Notes: generated by a model not told the origin, from the letters alone. Shown: positions 1 through 6,926, counted from the first letter of the stretch. The stretch: DNA of 19,086 nt from JACOXT01 sp964372855 (GCA_964372855.1 CAYJRY010000023.1:1-19086), one strand, 5' to 3'. A program made the numbers and translations.

Positions 1-1323
1 ATGATTTTGTTCTGGGTCAAGAGCCTCAAGGAGTGCAGATGATGGATCTCCCCTGAAATCTGTTCCAACCTTGTCAATTTCATCAAGCATGAAAATTGGA
101 TTACGAGTTCCGGCATCTTTTATGCCTTGAATAATTCTTCCGGGTAACGCTCCGACATAAGTCCTTCTGTGACCCCTAATCTCTGCCTCATCTCTAATGC
201 CACCAAGTGAGACTCTAACAAATTTTCTACCCAGTGATCTTGCTATAGATTTCCCAATTGATGTCTTGCCTACACCCGGAGGACCAACAAAACAAAGTAT
301 TGGCCCTTTCATTTTTCCAGATAGTTTGTGGACTGCCAAATATTCTACTATTCTTTCCTTGACTTTTTTAAGACCATAATGATCTTCATTCAATATTTTC
401 TCTGCATTATTTATATCAACATTATTTTTGCTTTTTACACTCCACGGCAGAGATACCAACCAGTCAAGATAATTTCTGATGTAGCCTGCCTCCGGATTGA
501 ATTGCGCCATCTGTGAAAGCTTCTTAACTTCTTTTCTAGCCTTTTGAGCAATCTCCTCAGGCATTTTGGATTCCTTGATTTTCTCTAAATATTCCCTAGT
601 CCCTGAATCCTCCTCTTCTCCTAATTCTTTTTCAATAGTTTTAAGTCGTTCTCTTAAAATTGCTTCTCTTGCGCCTTTCTCAAATCGTTCTTGTGTTTTT
701 GATGCGATGCGTTTTTCAAGCTCCAAAACTTTCAATTCTTTTGTGAGGAAATCTGCGATTTTCTCAAGCCTTGCTTTTACATCTGTTATCTCCAAGAGCT
801 CTTGTCGTTCCGAAGGCTTTATATCTAGTACTGAAGCAATAAGATCTGCAAGCTCATAAGGAGAATTGTCAGACATTATGTTCATAAATACCAAGAAATC
901 AACGCTTTTTCCAAGATTCATTGCGCGTCGGAATTCGTTGGTAAGGTGATTACAAAGCGCTTTTATTTCAGGGGAATTATCAACAACATCCGGTAGTTCA
1001 ATTACTTTGGCAACAAGATAGGATCCATGGTCTTCTATAGAATTTATTTTAACTCTTGATACTCCGCGAACTTGAGCAATTATCTCTCCTTCAGTTCTAG
1101 TCATTCGTTCAATCCGCGAGAGAGTACCAACTGTATATAAATCAGAGGGGGTGGGCTCGTTGAGTTTGGAATTTTTCTGTAGTACAAAACACACTATTCT
1201 TTCACTTGTAAATGACGCCTCAAGCGCAGCAAGACTTTTGGGTCTGCCAAATGTCAATACAGAATCTGTATTTGGAAAAACGACACCGTCTCGAATTGGT
1301 ATTAAAGGAATTATTTTTTCCAT
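1..1323 (-). CDS. lon: ATP-dependent protease Lon, N-terminal part (runs off the left edge)
   Basis: Lon is a cytoplasmic AAA+ serine protease that unfolds and degrades damaged and regulatory proteins. The 441 codons visible cover the N-terminal substrate-binding domain (about residues 1-200), a charged coiled-coil linker (about 200-260) and most of the AAA+ module. Walker A reads GPPGVGKTS from residue 347, Walker B reads FMLDEID with Asp-Glu at 414-415, and the conserved SLGGIRDEAEIRGHRRTY stretch lies between them. Walker A is within about ten residues of its position in E. coli Lon, so the N-terminus looks full length. The protease domain with the catalytic Ser-Lys dyad lies beyond base 1. 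I chose ATG at 1323 because an in-frame TAG lies only four codons upstream. No Shine-Dalgarno is present, and the promoter places the RNA start at or next to the ATG. It is divergent from corA, with a CIRCE-like repeat in the gap. Confidence 0.96.
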   Translation of the reverse strand, partial: MEKIIPLIPIRDGVVFPNTDSVLTFGRPKSLAALEASFTSERIVCFVLQKNSKLNEPTPSDLYTVGTLSRIERMTRTEGEIIAQVRGVSRVKINSIEDHGSYLVAKVIELPDVVDNSPEIKALCNHLTNEFRRAMNLGKSVDFLVFMNIMSDNSPYELADLIASVLDIKPSERQELLEITDVKARLEKIADFLTKELKVLELEKRIASKTQERFEKGAREAILRERLKTIEKELGEEEDSGTREYLEKIKESKMPEEIAQKARKEVKKLSQMAQFNPEAGYIRNYLDWLVSLPWSVKSKNNVDINNAEKILNEDHYGLKKVKERIVEYLAVHKLSGKMKGPILCFVGPPGVGKTSIGKSIARSLGRKFVRVSLGGIRDEAEIRGHRRTYVGALPGRIIQGIKDAGTRNPIFMLDEIDKVGTDFRGDPSSALLEALDPEQNH

Positions 1324-1324
1324 A

Positions 1325-1351
1325 TTAGCAATCTAGCATATCATCTGCTAA
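1325..1351. promoter_or_regulatory. CIRCE-like inverted repeat (candidate HrcA operator) over the lon promoter
   Basis: The repeat reads TTAGCAATC, nine bases, then ATCTGCTAA. The classical CIRCE element bound by the heat-shock repressor HrcA is TTAGCACTC-N9-GAGTGCTAA. The arms and the N9 spacing match in length; the left arm agrees at 8 of 9 positions and the right arm at 6 of 9, with the outer six bases of both arms perfect. It covers the -10 box and spacer of the lon promoter. HrcA control of lon is an inference; hrcA is not in the window. Confidence 0.5.
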
Positions 1352-1358
1352 TTGTCAA
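1330..1358 (-). promoter_or_regulatory. lon promoter, apparently leaderless
   Basis: On the minus strand a perfect -35 TTGACA (1353-1358) is followed after 17 bases by TAGATT (1330-1335), a 4/6 match to TATAAT. The ATG at 1323 begins seven bases past the -10 box, so the mRNA would have almost no leader. This is inferred from sequence only. Confidence 0.55.
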
Positions 1359-1435
1359 TGGCCTATAATTATATTCTCTTGCATCTTTGTAAACTATAAT
1401 ATAAAATATCATTTTGGTCAAGCAGAATTTAGGGA

Positions 1436-1463
1436 TTGACATTTAAGTTTTTAGGTCTAAAAT
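1436..1463 (+). promoter_or_regulatory. corA promoter
   Basis: Perfect TTGACA (1436-1441), 16-base spacer, TAAAAT (1458-1463). The expected start is near 1470, leaving about ten bases before the corA ATG at 1480 and no room for a usual ribosome binding site. Confidence 0.5.
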
Positions 1464-1479
1464 TTAAATATACATCTTC

Positions 1480-2544
1480 ATGAACATACAGACTGTTAGC
1501 TACGAGGGTTTGACTTTTTTGAATGTTTCAAGGCCAACCCAATTTGAAATTAAGTATCTCAGAAATAATTACGGATTTAATACATTACATTTAGAAGATC
1601 ACCTCAAAAGAACCGAAATCCCCAAACTTGAAGTATTTAAAAATTATAGTTTGATCGTGGTTGACTTTCCGTCATTTGGAATTGATCATCAAAATGGAAC
1701 AAAAGAAGTACCTAAAAAAAATGGTGTTGATGTAAGAGGACTCCTCAAACACATTCCCCAGGCTACGCTTTCTTCCCTACCCCTCCCTAATTTTACAACA
1801 GCTGGAAAAAAACACAGACTTTTTAATAATCATACTGATCTTTTTATAGGGAAAGACTATCTTGTTGTAATTCATGATGGCAATCTTCCTCAGATAGATC
1901 ATATATTTTCCGTTTGCCAAAAAACTCTAAGAGCTAGAGAGGAGTATCTGGGGCAAGGCCCAGTATATCTTGCTTACAAGGTCCTTGACGCATTGACTGA
2001 TGGATGTTTCCCGATTATGAATAGCATTTCAGCAACAATTGACAAAATAGATAGGTCACTTGAGGTAAAACAAACTCCAAGCACACTTGAGGAGATATCT
2101 ATAACCAGAAGAAACGTCGTTGTATTTCATACGATGATCAAAACTATTATCCCTATATTTAAAAAACTCGAACAAGGAGTGCATAAAGAACTAAATGGAA
2201 CAATGCAATCTTATTGGAGCAATATATTGGATCACTTGGAAAACATTTTAGATAGACTTGAAGATAGTCGTGAATTAATTGAAGGAATTTCTGAAAGTAA
2301 TGAATTTTTGCTTCGGTCAAGAACTAATGAAATTATGACAGTCCTGACAATTCTTTTTACTCTAACTATACCTGTAACAGTAATTGGTACGTTTTATGGA
2401 ATGAATATACTTCTTCCCGGAGGCATCATTGATGGATCTTGGACCTATTTTGGACCATACACAACATTTATTTTGGTAATACTTGCATCAGTTATACCTA
2501 TATTTTTTATGCTCTGGTATTTCAAGCACCGACATTGGTATTAA
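1480..2544 (+). CDS. corA: CorA-family divalent cation (Mg2+/Co2+) channel
   Basis: CorA proteins are homopentameric inner-membrane channels that take up Mg2+. At 354 residues this is close to normal length: a large N-terminal alpha/beta cytoplasmic funnel, a long helical region (about 190-285), and two C-terminal membrane helices at about 285-306 and 327-347. The signature Gly-Met-Asn occurs at 307-309 within IGTFYGMN, exactly at the end of helix 1. The short loop between helices is LLPGGIIDGSWTYFGPY rather than the common MPE-type loop. The C-terminus is basic (KHRHWY). It is followed after three bases by csaA, so the two are probably co-transcribed. No Shine-Dalgarno precedes the ATG. The family is certain; ion preference cannot be read from sequence. 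Confidence 0.95.
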   Translation: MNIQTVSYEGLTFLNVSRPTQFEIKYLRNNYGFNTLHLEDHLKRTEIPKLEVFKNYSLIVVDFPSFGIDHQNGTKEVPKKNGVDVRGLLKHIPQATLSSLPLPNFTTAGKKHRLFNNHTDLFIGKDYLVVIHDGNLPQIDHIFSVCQKTLRAREEYLGQGPVYLAYKVLDALTDGCFPIMNSISATIDKIDRSLEVKQTPSTLEEISITRRNVVVFHTMIKTIIPIFKKLEQGVHKELNGTMQSYWSNILDHLENILDRLEDSRELIEGISESNEFLLRSRTNEIMTVLTILFTLTIPVTVIGTFYGMNILLPGGIIDGSWTYFGPYTTFILVILASVIPIFFMLWYFKHRHWY

Positions 2545-2547
2545 AAA

Positions 2548-2883
2548 ATGACTATAAATTATAACGATTTTGAGAAAGTTGATATAAGGGTTGGGAAAAT
2601 TATCAAAGTTGAGGATTTTCCGCAAGCACGAATTCCAGCATATAAATTAACGATTGATTTTGGTCCTGAAATTGGGATCAAAAAATCTAGCGCGAGAATT
2701 GTGGATTTATATTCGAAAGAAGATCTGCAAGGTATTTTAGTTCTAGGAGTTGTTAATTTCCCTCCCAAACAAATCGGACCATTTATGTCTGAAGTTCTAA
2801 CGCTTGGAGTCCAGAATGAAGATGGACAAATCGTCCTCGCCTGCCCCGATAAACCCGCCAAAATAGGATCGAAATTATATTGA
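2548..2883 (+). CDS. csaA: CsaA-type tRNA-binding domain protein
   Basis: A 111-residue single-domain protein of the CsaA / EMAP-II-like tRNA-binding fold, the usual length for CsaA. The family opening is clear (FEKVDIRVGKI at residues 8-18). The middle LVLGVVNFPPKQIGPFMSEV and the final VLACPDKPAKIGSKLY also match. CsaA dimers bind tRNA and were described as having export-related chaperone activity in Bacillus; the cellular role in this organism is not known. It starts three bases after the corA stop, implying co-transcription. There is no obvious ribosome binding site, so coupling to corA translation is plausible. Confidence 0.93.
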   Translation: MTINYNDFEKVDIRVGKIIKVEDFPQARIPAYKLTIDFGPEIGIKKSSARIVDLYSKEDLQGILVLGVVNFPPKQIGPFMSEVLTLGVQNEDGQIVLACPDKPAKIGSKLY

Positions 2884-2917
2884 AACTAATACTGTATTTT
2901 ATAGGTGAAATGAATTG

Positions 2918-3315
2918 TTATTTAGAAATTTTAGGATTTTCCAGCTTGATAATAAGTTTATCTAATTCATTTGGTTCGTCTATTCTTGATCCCATGTGAG
3001 TTAGTAAAGTCCCCATACCAAACAAATTATTGCTGTCTATACTCTCTCTGGCTAAAGCAGACCAATCTAAAGAAAAATGTCTAATTTCATCTGGAACAGA
3101 TATTCTTCTCTCCACAAGCTTATCCATTTCAAATGGTAAACCCGCTACTATATCAGCTTTTGAACGCATTAATTCTCTATATCTAGCTGGATTTTTTTTA
3201 AATGCAAAGCTTCATCTGCCTCTTTTTCAATTTGAGCAATCCGCTGCGACGTTGATTTTAAAACATCTAATGGGCTAGTTGGCAATATTCGTTCTTCACT
3301 AACTTTTTCGCTCAT
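2918..3315 (-). pseudogene. Small unknown protein gene split by a frameshift in an A8 run
   Basis: Two reading frames on the minus strand join naturally at a run of eight A (forward 3192-3199 are T). Frame one starts at ATG 3315 (MSEKVSEERILPTSP), is helical and charged, and ends in a short tail at the TAA at 3169-3171. If one A is added, or the ribosome slips -1 at A-AAA-AAA, it continues as LKKNPARYRELMRSKADIV in the frame that ends at 2918, giving about 131 residues. The continuation reads like protein right across the junction, which argues for one gene rather than two. The downstream frame also has its own ATG (3169) overlapping the stop as TAATG, so reinitiation is another option. An in-frame ATG at 3354 would add 13 residues. 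The family is not recognised; no membrane segment or metal motif is seen. Confidence 0.6.
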
Positions 3316-3358
3316 AAAGGTATCATATAAAAACTGACCAAAATTGCAAATCAATCAT

Positions 3359-3384
3359 ATTCTCGTCAACTAGACGACGAGAAT
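3359..3384. repeat. Palindromic repeat copy 1, start of a composite A-type repeat
   Basis: A perfect 9-bp stem (ATTCTCGTC / GACGAGAAT) with an 8-base CTAG-containing loop, followed by five T on the + strand. It begins a stretch to about 3425 that aligns without gaps to 4459-4525 at about three bases in four. It sits just upstream of a leftward gene, so the T-tract does not face an obvious transcript end and a terminator role is unclear. Confidence 0.7.
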
Positions 3385-3433
3385 TTTTCGCTTATTCAAG
3401 GATAAAGTAGTCATATTAAAGCCTAGGGCGTCT

Positions 3434-3474
3434 TAGCAGCATCAGGGATAAAATTGCTTCAAACCTAGTGATTT
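3434..3474. repeat. B-type repeat, copy 1
   Basis: The segment beginning TTAGCAGCATCAGGG, continuing through ATAAAATTGCTTC and ending AACCTAGTGAT, resembles 4376-4440, which has TTAGCAACACTGAGGAT, AAATCGCTTA and CAACCTAGTCAAT in the same order and orientation with about 20 extra bases in the middle. It follows the A repeat here but precedes it at the other locus. Confidence 0.5.
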
Positions 3475-3511
3475 ATTTCAAAATTGCGCTTTATTTTACT
3501 CTCCTCTCAAA

Positions 3512-4306
3512 TTACAGTTTAAGATATTCTTCTATAGTCTCAAAAAATTTGGGATGCTCATACATGGTATTATGTGTAGTTCTTTCAATCTCTACCTGTT
3601 TTTTTGGAATTTTAAGAGAATTATAAAGTTTCTGAACACTCCAGCGTGGAATAATCTCATCATCTGAAGCATAGACAAAAAGCATGGGAGCTTTTACATC
3701 CTTAAGCCAAAGCCATGGAGTATAGTTCTCCTTCATTAAAAAATGTATAGGATAAACAATTCCTATCCATCCGCCCATGTCTGAAAGCTCATAAAAAGGA
3801 GAAATAAAAACCAGCTTATTGACTTCGGAAGTTGAGGCATGATAGGAAGCCACACCTACCCCCAGACTTTCCCCTAAAAGAGTGACATTGCGATAATTCT
3901 TCTCTTCCAAAAACGTTTGTATACTTTTAACACTTTCTAGAATACGTTTTTTTGAGGGCCCGCCACTTGGATCATTGCCATACCCTGGATACTCAACTAT
4001 TAGATATGAGTATCTTAATTTCTCAAATAATTCTCCAAAAACCGCTCGGTCACAAGCATTTCCGGCATTTCCATGATACATGACAACCACCCTTTCGCTG
4101 ACTTTTTTATAATAGAAACGGGAATTTTTATAGTAAATCTTCTCAGCAGTACCTAATACCGGGCAATCACCAAATTCACGATTGGTTGGAAAATTGGGAT
4201 AATAAACGTACCTTTTTTCATTCAAAAGGAAAAACAACCCCAGACTTATATACACTAGAACTATAAATGCAATAAATTTATAAAATACTGCTGAAACTTC
4301 TAGCAT
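3512..4306 (-). CDS. Membrane-tethered alpha/beta hydrolase
   Basis: A 264-residue serine hydrolase of the alpha/beta fold, resembling the ABHD13/BEM46-like esterase/peptidase group. Residues 5-28 form one N-terminal membrane anchor, so the catalytic domain is probably outside the membrane or on its inner face. The oxyanion motif is MYHGNAGN (76-83), the nucleophile elbow is GESLG with Ser147, the acid is Asp215 or Asp216 in ASDDEIIP, and the base is His245 in TTHNTMYEHP. The catalytic set is complete and length is normal. The substrate is unknown; an ester or peptide is likely. A TACAAT box (minus strand, forward 4313-4318) lies seven bases before the ATG, so the mRNA may be nearly leaderless. 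The gene stands alone and is bracketed by the A-B and B-A repeat units. Confidence 0.88.
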   Translation of the reverse strand: MLEVSAVFYKFIAFIVLVYISLGLFFLLNEKRYVYYPNFPTNREFGDCPVLGTAEKIYYKNSRFYYKKVSERVVVMYHGNAGNACDRAVFGELFEKLRYSYLIVEYPGYGNDPSGGPSKKRILESVKSIQTFLEEKNYRNVTLLGESLGVGVASYHASTSEVNKLVFISPFYELSDMGGWIGIVYPIHFLMKENYTPWLWLKDVKAPMLFVYASDDEIIPRWSVQKLYNSLKIPKKQVEIERTTHNTMYEHPKFFETIEEYLKL

Positions 4307-4375
4307 AAATATATTGTAGCTTAATTTCGAGTATTTGATATGCGAAGGTTGAATTTTGGCTCAGAAAAATAATAA

Positions 4376-4440
4376 TTAGCAACACTGAGGATTAAATCGC
4401 TTAACTGCACGAGACATATATCTCAACCTAGTCAATCAAA
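4376..4440. repeat. B-type repeat, copy 2
   Basis: Diverged copy of 3434-3474 in the same orientation, lengthened by about 20 bases in the middle. It lies upstream of the hydrolase gene, before the second A-type repeat. Confidence 0.45.
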
Positions 4441-4458
4441 GCTAATTTCAATTCATTT

Positions 4459-4525
4459 ATTCTCGTTGATTAGTCTGCGAGAATATTTCATTTTTTAAGT
4501 CATAAAGTAACCATATTAATGCCTA
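4459..4525. repeat. A-type composite repeat, copy 2, with palindrome
   Basis: Aligns without gaps to 3359-3425; I count about 50 of 67 identical bases. It begins with a 7-bp stem (ATTCTCG / CGAGAAT) around a loop containing TTAG and ends in a tail with ATAAAGTA, CATATTAA and GCCTA, which are also in copy 1. The changed loop and conserved tail show that these are old repeats, not recent duplicates. Confidence 0.6.
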
Positions 4526-4534
4526 AAACCATCC

Positions 4535-4560
4535 TGTATGATATATCGATATATCATACA
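4535..4560. repeat. Perfect 26-bp palindrome upstream of the kinase gene
   Basis: The sequence from TGTATGATATATC to GATATATCATACA is its own reverse complement over all 26 bases, centred on ATCGAT with no loop. It lies 143 bases before the ATG at 4678 in a gene-free stretch (4307-4677) that otherwise holds repeats B2 and A2 and a weak promoter. A dimeric regulator site is the simplest reading. It lacks a T-run and is not a terminator. Confidence 0.75.
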
Positions 4561-4628
4561 TCAAGTATAATCTCATACGCTGTGCTAAAGACTAAACGAC
4601 TTCATTTTTCTCTCTCTGCTTTCCCCAG

Positions 4629-4659
4629 TTGCTTTATCAATGCTCAAGTTATGTATAAT
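4629..4659 (+). promoter_or_regulatory. Possible promoter of the kinase gene
   Basis: A perfect TATAAT (4654-4659) is preceded, with a long 19-base spacer, by TTGCTT (4629-4634). The start would be near 4666. The gene has one of the few convincing ribosome binding sites in the window, AGAAAGGA at 4665-4672, five bases before the ATG. Confidence 0.4.
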
Positions 4660-4677
4660 ACTTGAGAAAGGATAACT

Positions 4678-5628
4678 ATGTTATCTGAACCTAGTATTAA
4701 CAGTAATGAAATTCGAACAAAAATTGAAGAGATTTATGGAAAAAGTGTGATTAATCTTACTTCTGTGAGAGAAGGAGAAACGTCATGGGGCTATAAAGTA
4801 GAAACTCAAAATAATGAGATATTCTTTTTCAAGATTTATGCAAGCTTAGAAGATTATAAATTGCGTTTTGATCTCATCTTTAAGCTTTTCAATAACTGTG
4901 GAATTAGAAATATCACTCATCCCATCAAGACTCACAAAGGAGAATATGTTATTCATTTAGATAAATATCCAGTAGCATTATTTAATTTTATTTCTGGATT
5001 TAACGCTTCAGAAAAGCCTTTGAATGAAAAGGAGCGTTTCAGATTAGGAGAATTAATTGGACGAATTCATAAGGCAAAGGATACTTTAGATTTTCAACTT
5101 ATGGAGGATTTTATTTATGGAAATACGAAAAGGCTTTTGGAAACTTTAGAAAATGCGAGTTTGTATATACATGACGAGTCTCAATATAGAAGAAAAGTTG
5201 CTCTTTTGCTAATAGAAAACAAAGAAAAACTACTTAATCATCTTCATATTCTTGAAGAACAAGGATATAAATTGAGAAGTCAACAGCTTGATTTTGTTAT
5301 ATGTCATGGTGAGCCGCATCAGTGGAACACTATGGTAAATGAGCAAGGAGAAATATTTTTAGTTGACTGGGATGATTCACTTCTTGCTCCAAAAGAAAAA
5401 GATCTAATTTTTATAAAAAATGACACTATAAAGCTTGAGGGCTATCGCAGTATTATTGGAGACTTTAAGCTAAATGAAGATGTGCTTCACTTTTATGACT
5501 TAGAATGGAGCATTTCAGAAATTGATGTATGGAGTTCAAAGTTATTATTTGGTGTGGCAAATGATATCCAAAATCAGCACGATTTAGAAGTATTTAACAG
5601 CGTTCTTGAAAATTTAAATAAAAATTAA
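4678..5628 (+). CDS. Aminoglycoside-phosphotransferase-fold kinase (APH family)
   Basis: A 316-residue kinase of the APH/choline-kinase fold, which transfers phosphate from ATP to a small hydroxylated molecule. Brenner's catalytic motif is CHGEPHQWN (209-217) and the metal-binding motif is LVDWDDSLLAPKEKDL (228-243). In most APH enzymes the motif is HGD; here Glu212 replaces the usual catalytic Asp, a variant I associate with a spectinomycin-kinase-like branch that also has the DWD-APxERD pattern. The N-lobe is present (TSWGYKVETQNN, then FFFKIYAS with the expected Lys52). A Shine-Dalgarno AGAAAGGA supports the start. The substrate cannot be read from sequence; antibiotic resistance should not be assumed. 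It sits alone with repeats upstream and a gene remnant downstream. Confidence 0.85.
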   Translation: MLSEPSINSNEIRTKIEEIYGKSVINLTSVREGETSWGYKVETQNNEIFFFKIYASLEDYKLRFDLIFKLFNNCGIRNITHPIKTHKGEYVIHLDKYPVALFNFISGFNASEKPLNEKERFRLGELIGRIHKAKDTLDFQLMEDFIYGNTKRLLETLENASLYIHDESQYRRKVALLLIENKEKLLNHLHILEEQGYKLRSQQLDFVICHGEPHQWNTMVNEQGEIFLVDWDDSLLAPKEKDLIFIKNDTIKLEGYRSIIGDFKLNEDVLHFYDLEWSISEIDVWSSKLLFGVANDIQNQHDLEVFNSVLENLNKN

Positions 5629-5629
5629 C

Positions 5630-5748
5630 ACCTTGATGAAATTACTAAAGGGATTGACCATTTAAGAAAGTGAAGATACTATTGGAACGCATCAAATAAA
5701 AGAACTTCAAGTGAAGCTTGATGATCACGAAAAAGAATTAAAAACCTC
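5630..5748 (+). pseudogene. Remnant of a small coiled-coil type gene
   Basis: Directly after the kinase stop the + strand reads HLDEITKGIDHLRK, then stops. One base later, in the next frame, it continues as EDTIGTHQIKELQVKLDDHE and KELKTS before running into the end of the convergent PHP gene. Both halves are charged, heptad-like and free of stops, so this looks like the debris of a short helical protein with a one-base shift and no start codon. It is too short for firm assignment. Confidence 0.3.
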
Positions 5749-5761
5749 AAATTTCCTTCTC

Positions 5762-6580
5762 CTACTGCATAAGGATTGTTGGAGCCAATCTTTTCCTAAA
5801 TTCTTCAGAATTAAAATTTCCCATTACTCGTTCCTTTCCAAACAACTCAACGGCATTTAATATTAGTTGATCTTGATAATTATCGTCAACAAACACAACT
5901 GTTGTAGTTTTTTCTCGTATTGCCTCTTTTAAATCACCTTTGAAAGCAGATAGACCTCGTCCAGCAGTCATACGATGGCCGTCTGAACTGCCTATCGGAG
6001 CGCCGAGTTTTTGACTATTTTTCTTATAAAATACTTGGGCGTCGATATTTGTATCTTTATATCCTTTTTTGAAAGTTGATGTATCCTCAACTCCCTTATT
6101 GTGTATTTCAAATCCATCAAGATAAATTTCTGGATCTTCACATTGAATTATTTTTTGAATAGTCTCCAGATTTAGAGATGTTCCAATTGCTGTGAAAAAA
6201 GGATGAGGAGCTATCGCAAGACCGCTTTGACGATGAATGTTTCTAATGGTATCTATTATGCCCATCTTTCTAGGAATTGGATGAGAAAGAAATAAACCGA
6301 TTAAATGGCCTTCACGCGTGGTTACTTCCATTCCGGGAACGACCATAACTTTTAATCCCTGTTTCTGTGCATAATTGAATGCGGATTCTGAAGATCTAAA
6401 CCAATCATGATCAGTAATGGCGATTGCTTGAAGTTTTGATTTTTCAGCAAATATTACTGCCTCCTCAGGTGTCATGCCATGTCTTACATCTCTTGAAAAA
6501 GTACTGTGCATATGTAAATCCGCTACCGAATAACCTTTTTTCAAAACATTTTGCACAGAATGCAGCAATGTCTCCTTCAT
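5762..6580 (-). CDS. PHP-domain metal-dependent phosphoesterase
   Basis: A 272-residue protein of the PHP (polymerase and histidinol phosphatase) superfamily, metal-dependent phosphoesterases. The metal ligands are all present: DLHMHS (His23, His25), ITDHDW (Asp57, His58), PGMEV (Glu85), APHPF (His126) and GSSDGH (Asp200, His202). The arrangement resembles the stand-alone TrpH/YciV type, whose known members are nucleotide or RNA 5' phosphatases. The frame stays open upstream to 6724, but that extension only translates the tRNA-Gln gene, so I place the start at ATG 6580. A perfect TATAAT (minus strand, 6587-6592) lies six bases before it, which implies a leaderless mRNA. The substrate is not known. 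It is convergent with the kinase gene, with about 130 bases between them. Confidence 0.9.
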   Translation of the reverse strand: MKETLLHSVQNVLKKGYSVADLHMHSTFSRDVRHGMTPEEAVIFAEKSKLQAIAITDHDWFRSSESAFNYAQKQGLKVMVVPGMEVTTREGHLIGLFLSHPIPRKMGIIDTIRNIHRQSGLAIAPHPFFTAIGTSLNLETIQKIIQCEDPEIYLDGFEIHNKGVEDTSTFKKGYKDTNIDAQVFYKKNSQKLGAPIGSSDGHRMTAGRGLSAFKGDLKEAIREKTTTVVFVDDNYQDQLILNAVELFGKERVMGNFNSEEFRKRLAPTILMQ

Positions 6581-6586
6581 GAAAGT

Positions 6587-6592
6587 ATTATA
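6587..6592 (-). promoter_or_regulatory. -10 box of the PHP gene
   Basis: A perfect TATAAT on the minus strand, six bases from the ATG at 6580 and between that gene and the tRNA. No clear -35 is seen. It decides the start: initiation at 6580 fits a leaderless transcript. Confidence 0.45.
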
Positions 6593-6624
6593 ACATTTGA
6601 GGTTAAGAATAGTCGTATTCTCTG

Positions 6625-6695
6625 CTGCCGGACCACGATTCGAACGTAGATAAACGGATTCAGAGTCCGTTGTCCTACCATTAGACGATCCGGCA
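6625..6695 (-). tRNA. tRNA-Gln (anticodon CTG)
   Basis: Read on the minus strand: acceptor TGCCGGA pairs with TCCGGCA; the D-arm is GTC/GAC with GGTAG in the loop; the anticodon stem ACGGA/TCCGT closes a seven-base loop CTCTGAA, giving anticodon CTG, which reads CAG; the T-arm is CTACG/CGTGG with loop TTCGAAT. U1-A72 and discriminator G73 fit glutamine tRNAs. The 3' CCA is not encoded (CAG follows the discriminator), so a CCA-adding enzyme is needed. It is 71 nt, with no intron. It lies 44 bases upstream of the PHP gene on the same strand. Confidence 0.93.
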
Positions 6696-6751
6696 ATGTA
6701 GCTCAATTTTATCAAATCTAACACCTAACCACAATTAATTATTTCGCAGGT

Positions 6752-6878
6752 AACTGTTCAGAATAGTGATAATTTTGTTATTGTTCGAGCCTGTCGAGAA
6801 CTTCAAACTGAAAACTTGTCGAATCTTCGCCAGTTGGCGGATCACTCGAAAAGTAAAACATCGGAACCCTGAACAGTT
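6752..6878. repeat. MITE-like inverted-repeat element between tRNA-Gln and mazE
   Basis: Terminal inverted repeats AACTGTTCAG (6752-6761) and CTGAACAGTT (6869-6878) match perfectly over 10 bp and enclose 127 bp without an open frame. Inside are the central hairpin CGCCAGTTGGCG (near 6828) and the segments TTCGAGCCTGTCGAGAAC and CTTGTCGAATC, typical of short palindromic intergenic repeats. No target-site duplication is obvious. Its right end is 18 bases before the mazE -35 box. Confidence 0.55.
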
Positions 6879-6896
6879 TATCTCTCGAAATAGAGC

Positions 6897-6926
6897 TTGA
6901 CACTTCAATTAGTATGTAGATATAAT
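6897..6926 (+). promoter_or_regulatory. mazEF promoter (consensus)
   Basis: Perfect TTGACA (6897-6902) and perfect TATAAT (6921-6926) separated by 18 bases, the best promoter in the window. The RNA start should fall near 6933, at most a few bases before the mazE ATG at 6937, so the message is leaderless or nearly so. Confidence 0.75.

Noticed and set aside
2559..2861. Antisense open frame inside csaA
   Set aside because: Shadow of the strong csaA coding frame.
6581..6724. N-terminal extension of the PHP protein (open frame with AGSSNGRTTDSESVYLRSNR)
   Set aside because: These codons are the tRNA-Gln gene read in frame; the family fold begins after ATG 6580, which has a -10 box right before it.
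6625..6880. tRNA-Gln as an integration site for the element next to it
   Set aside because: The inverted-repeat element lies on the 5' side of the tRNA, and no direct repeat of the tRNA 3' end was seen on either side.
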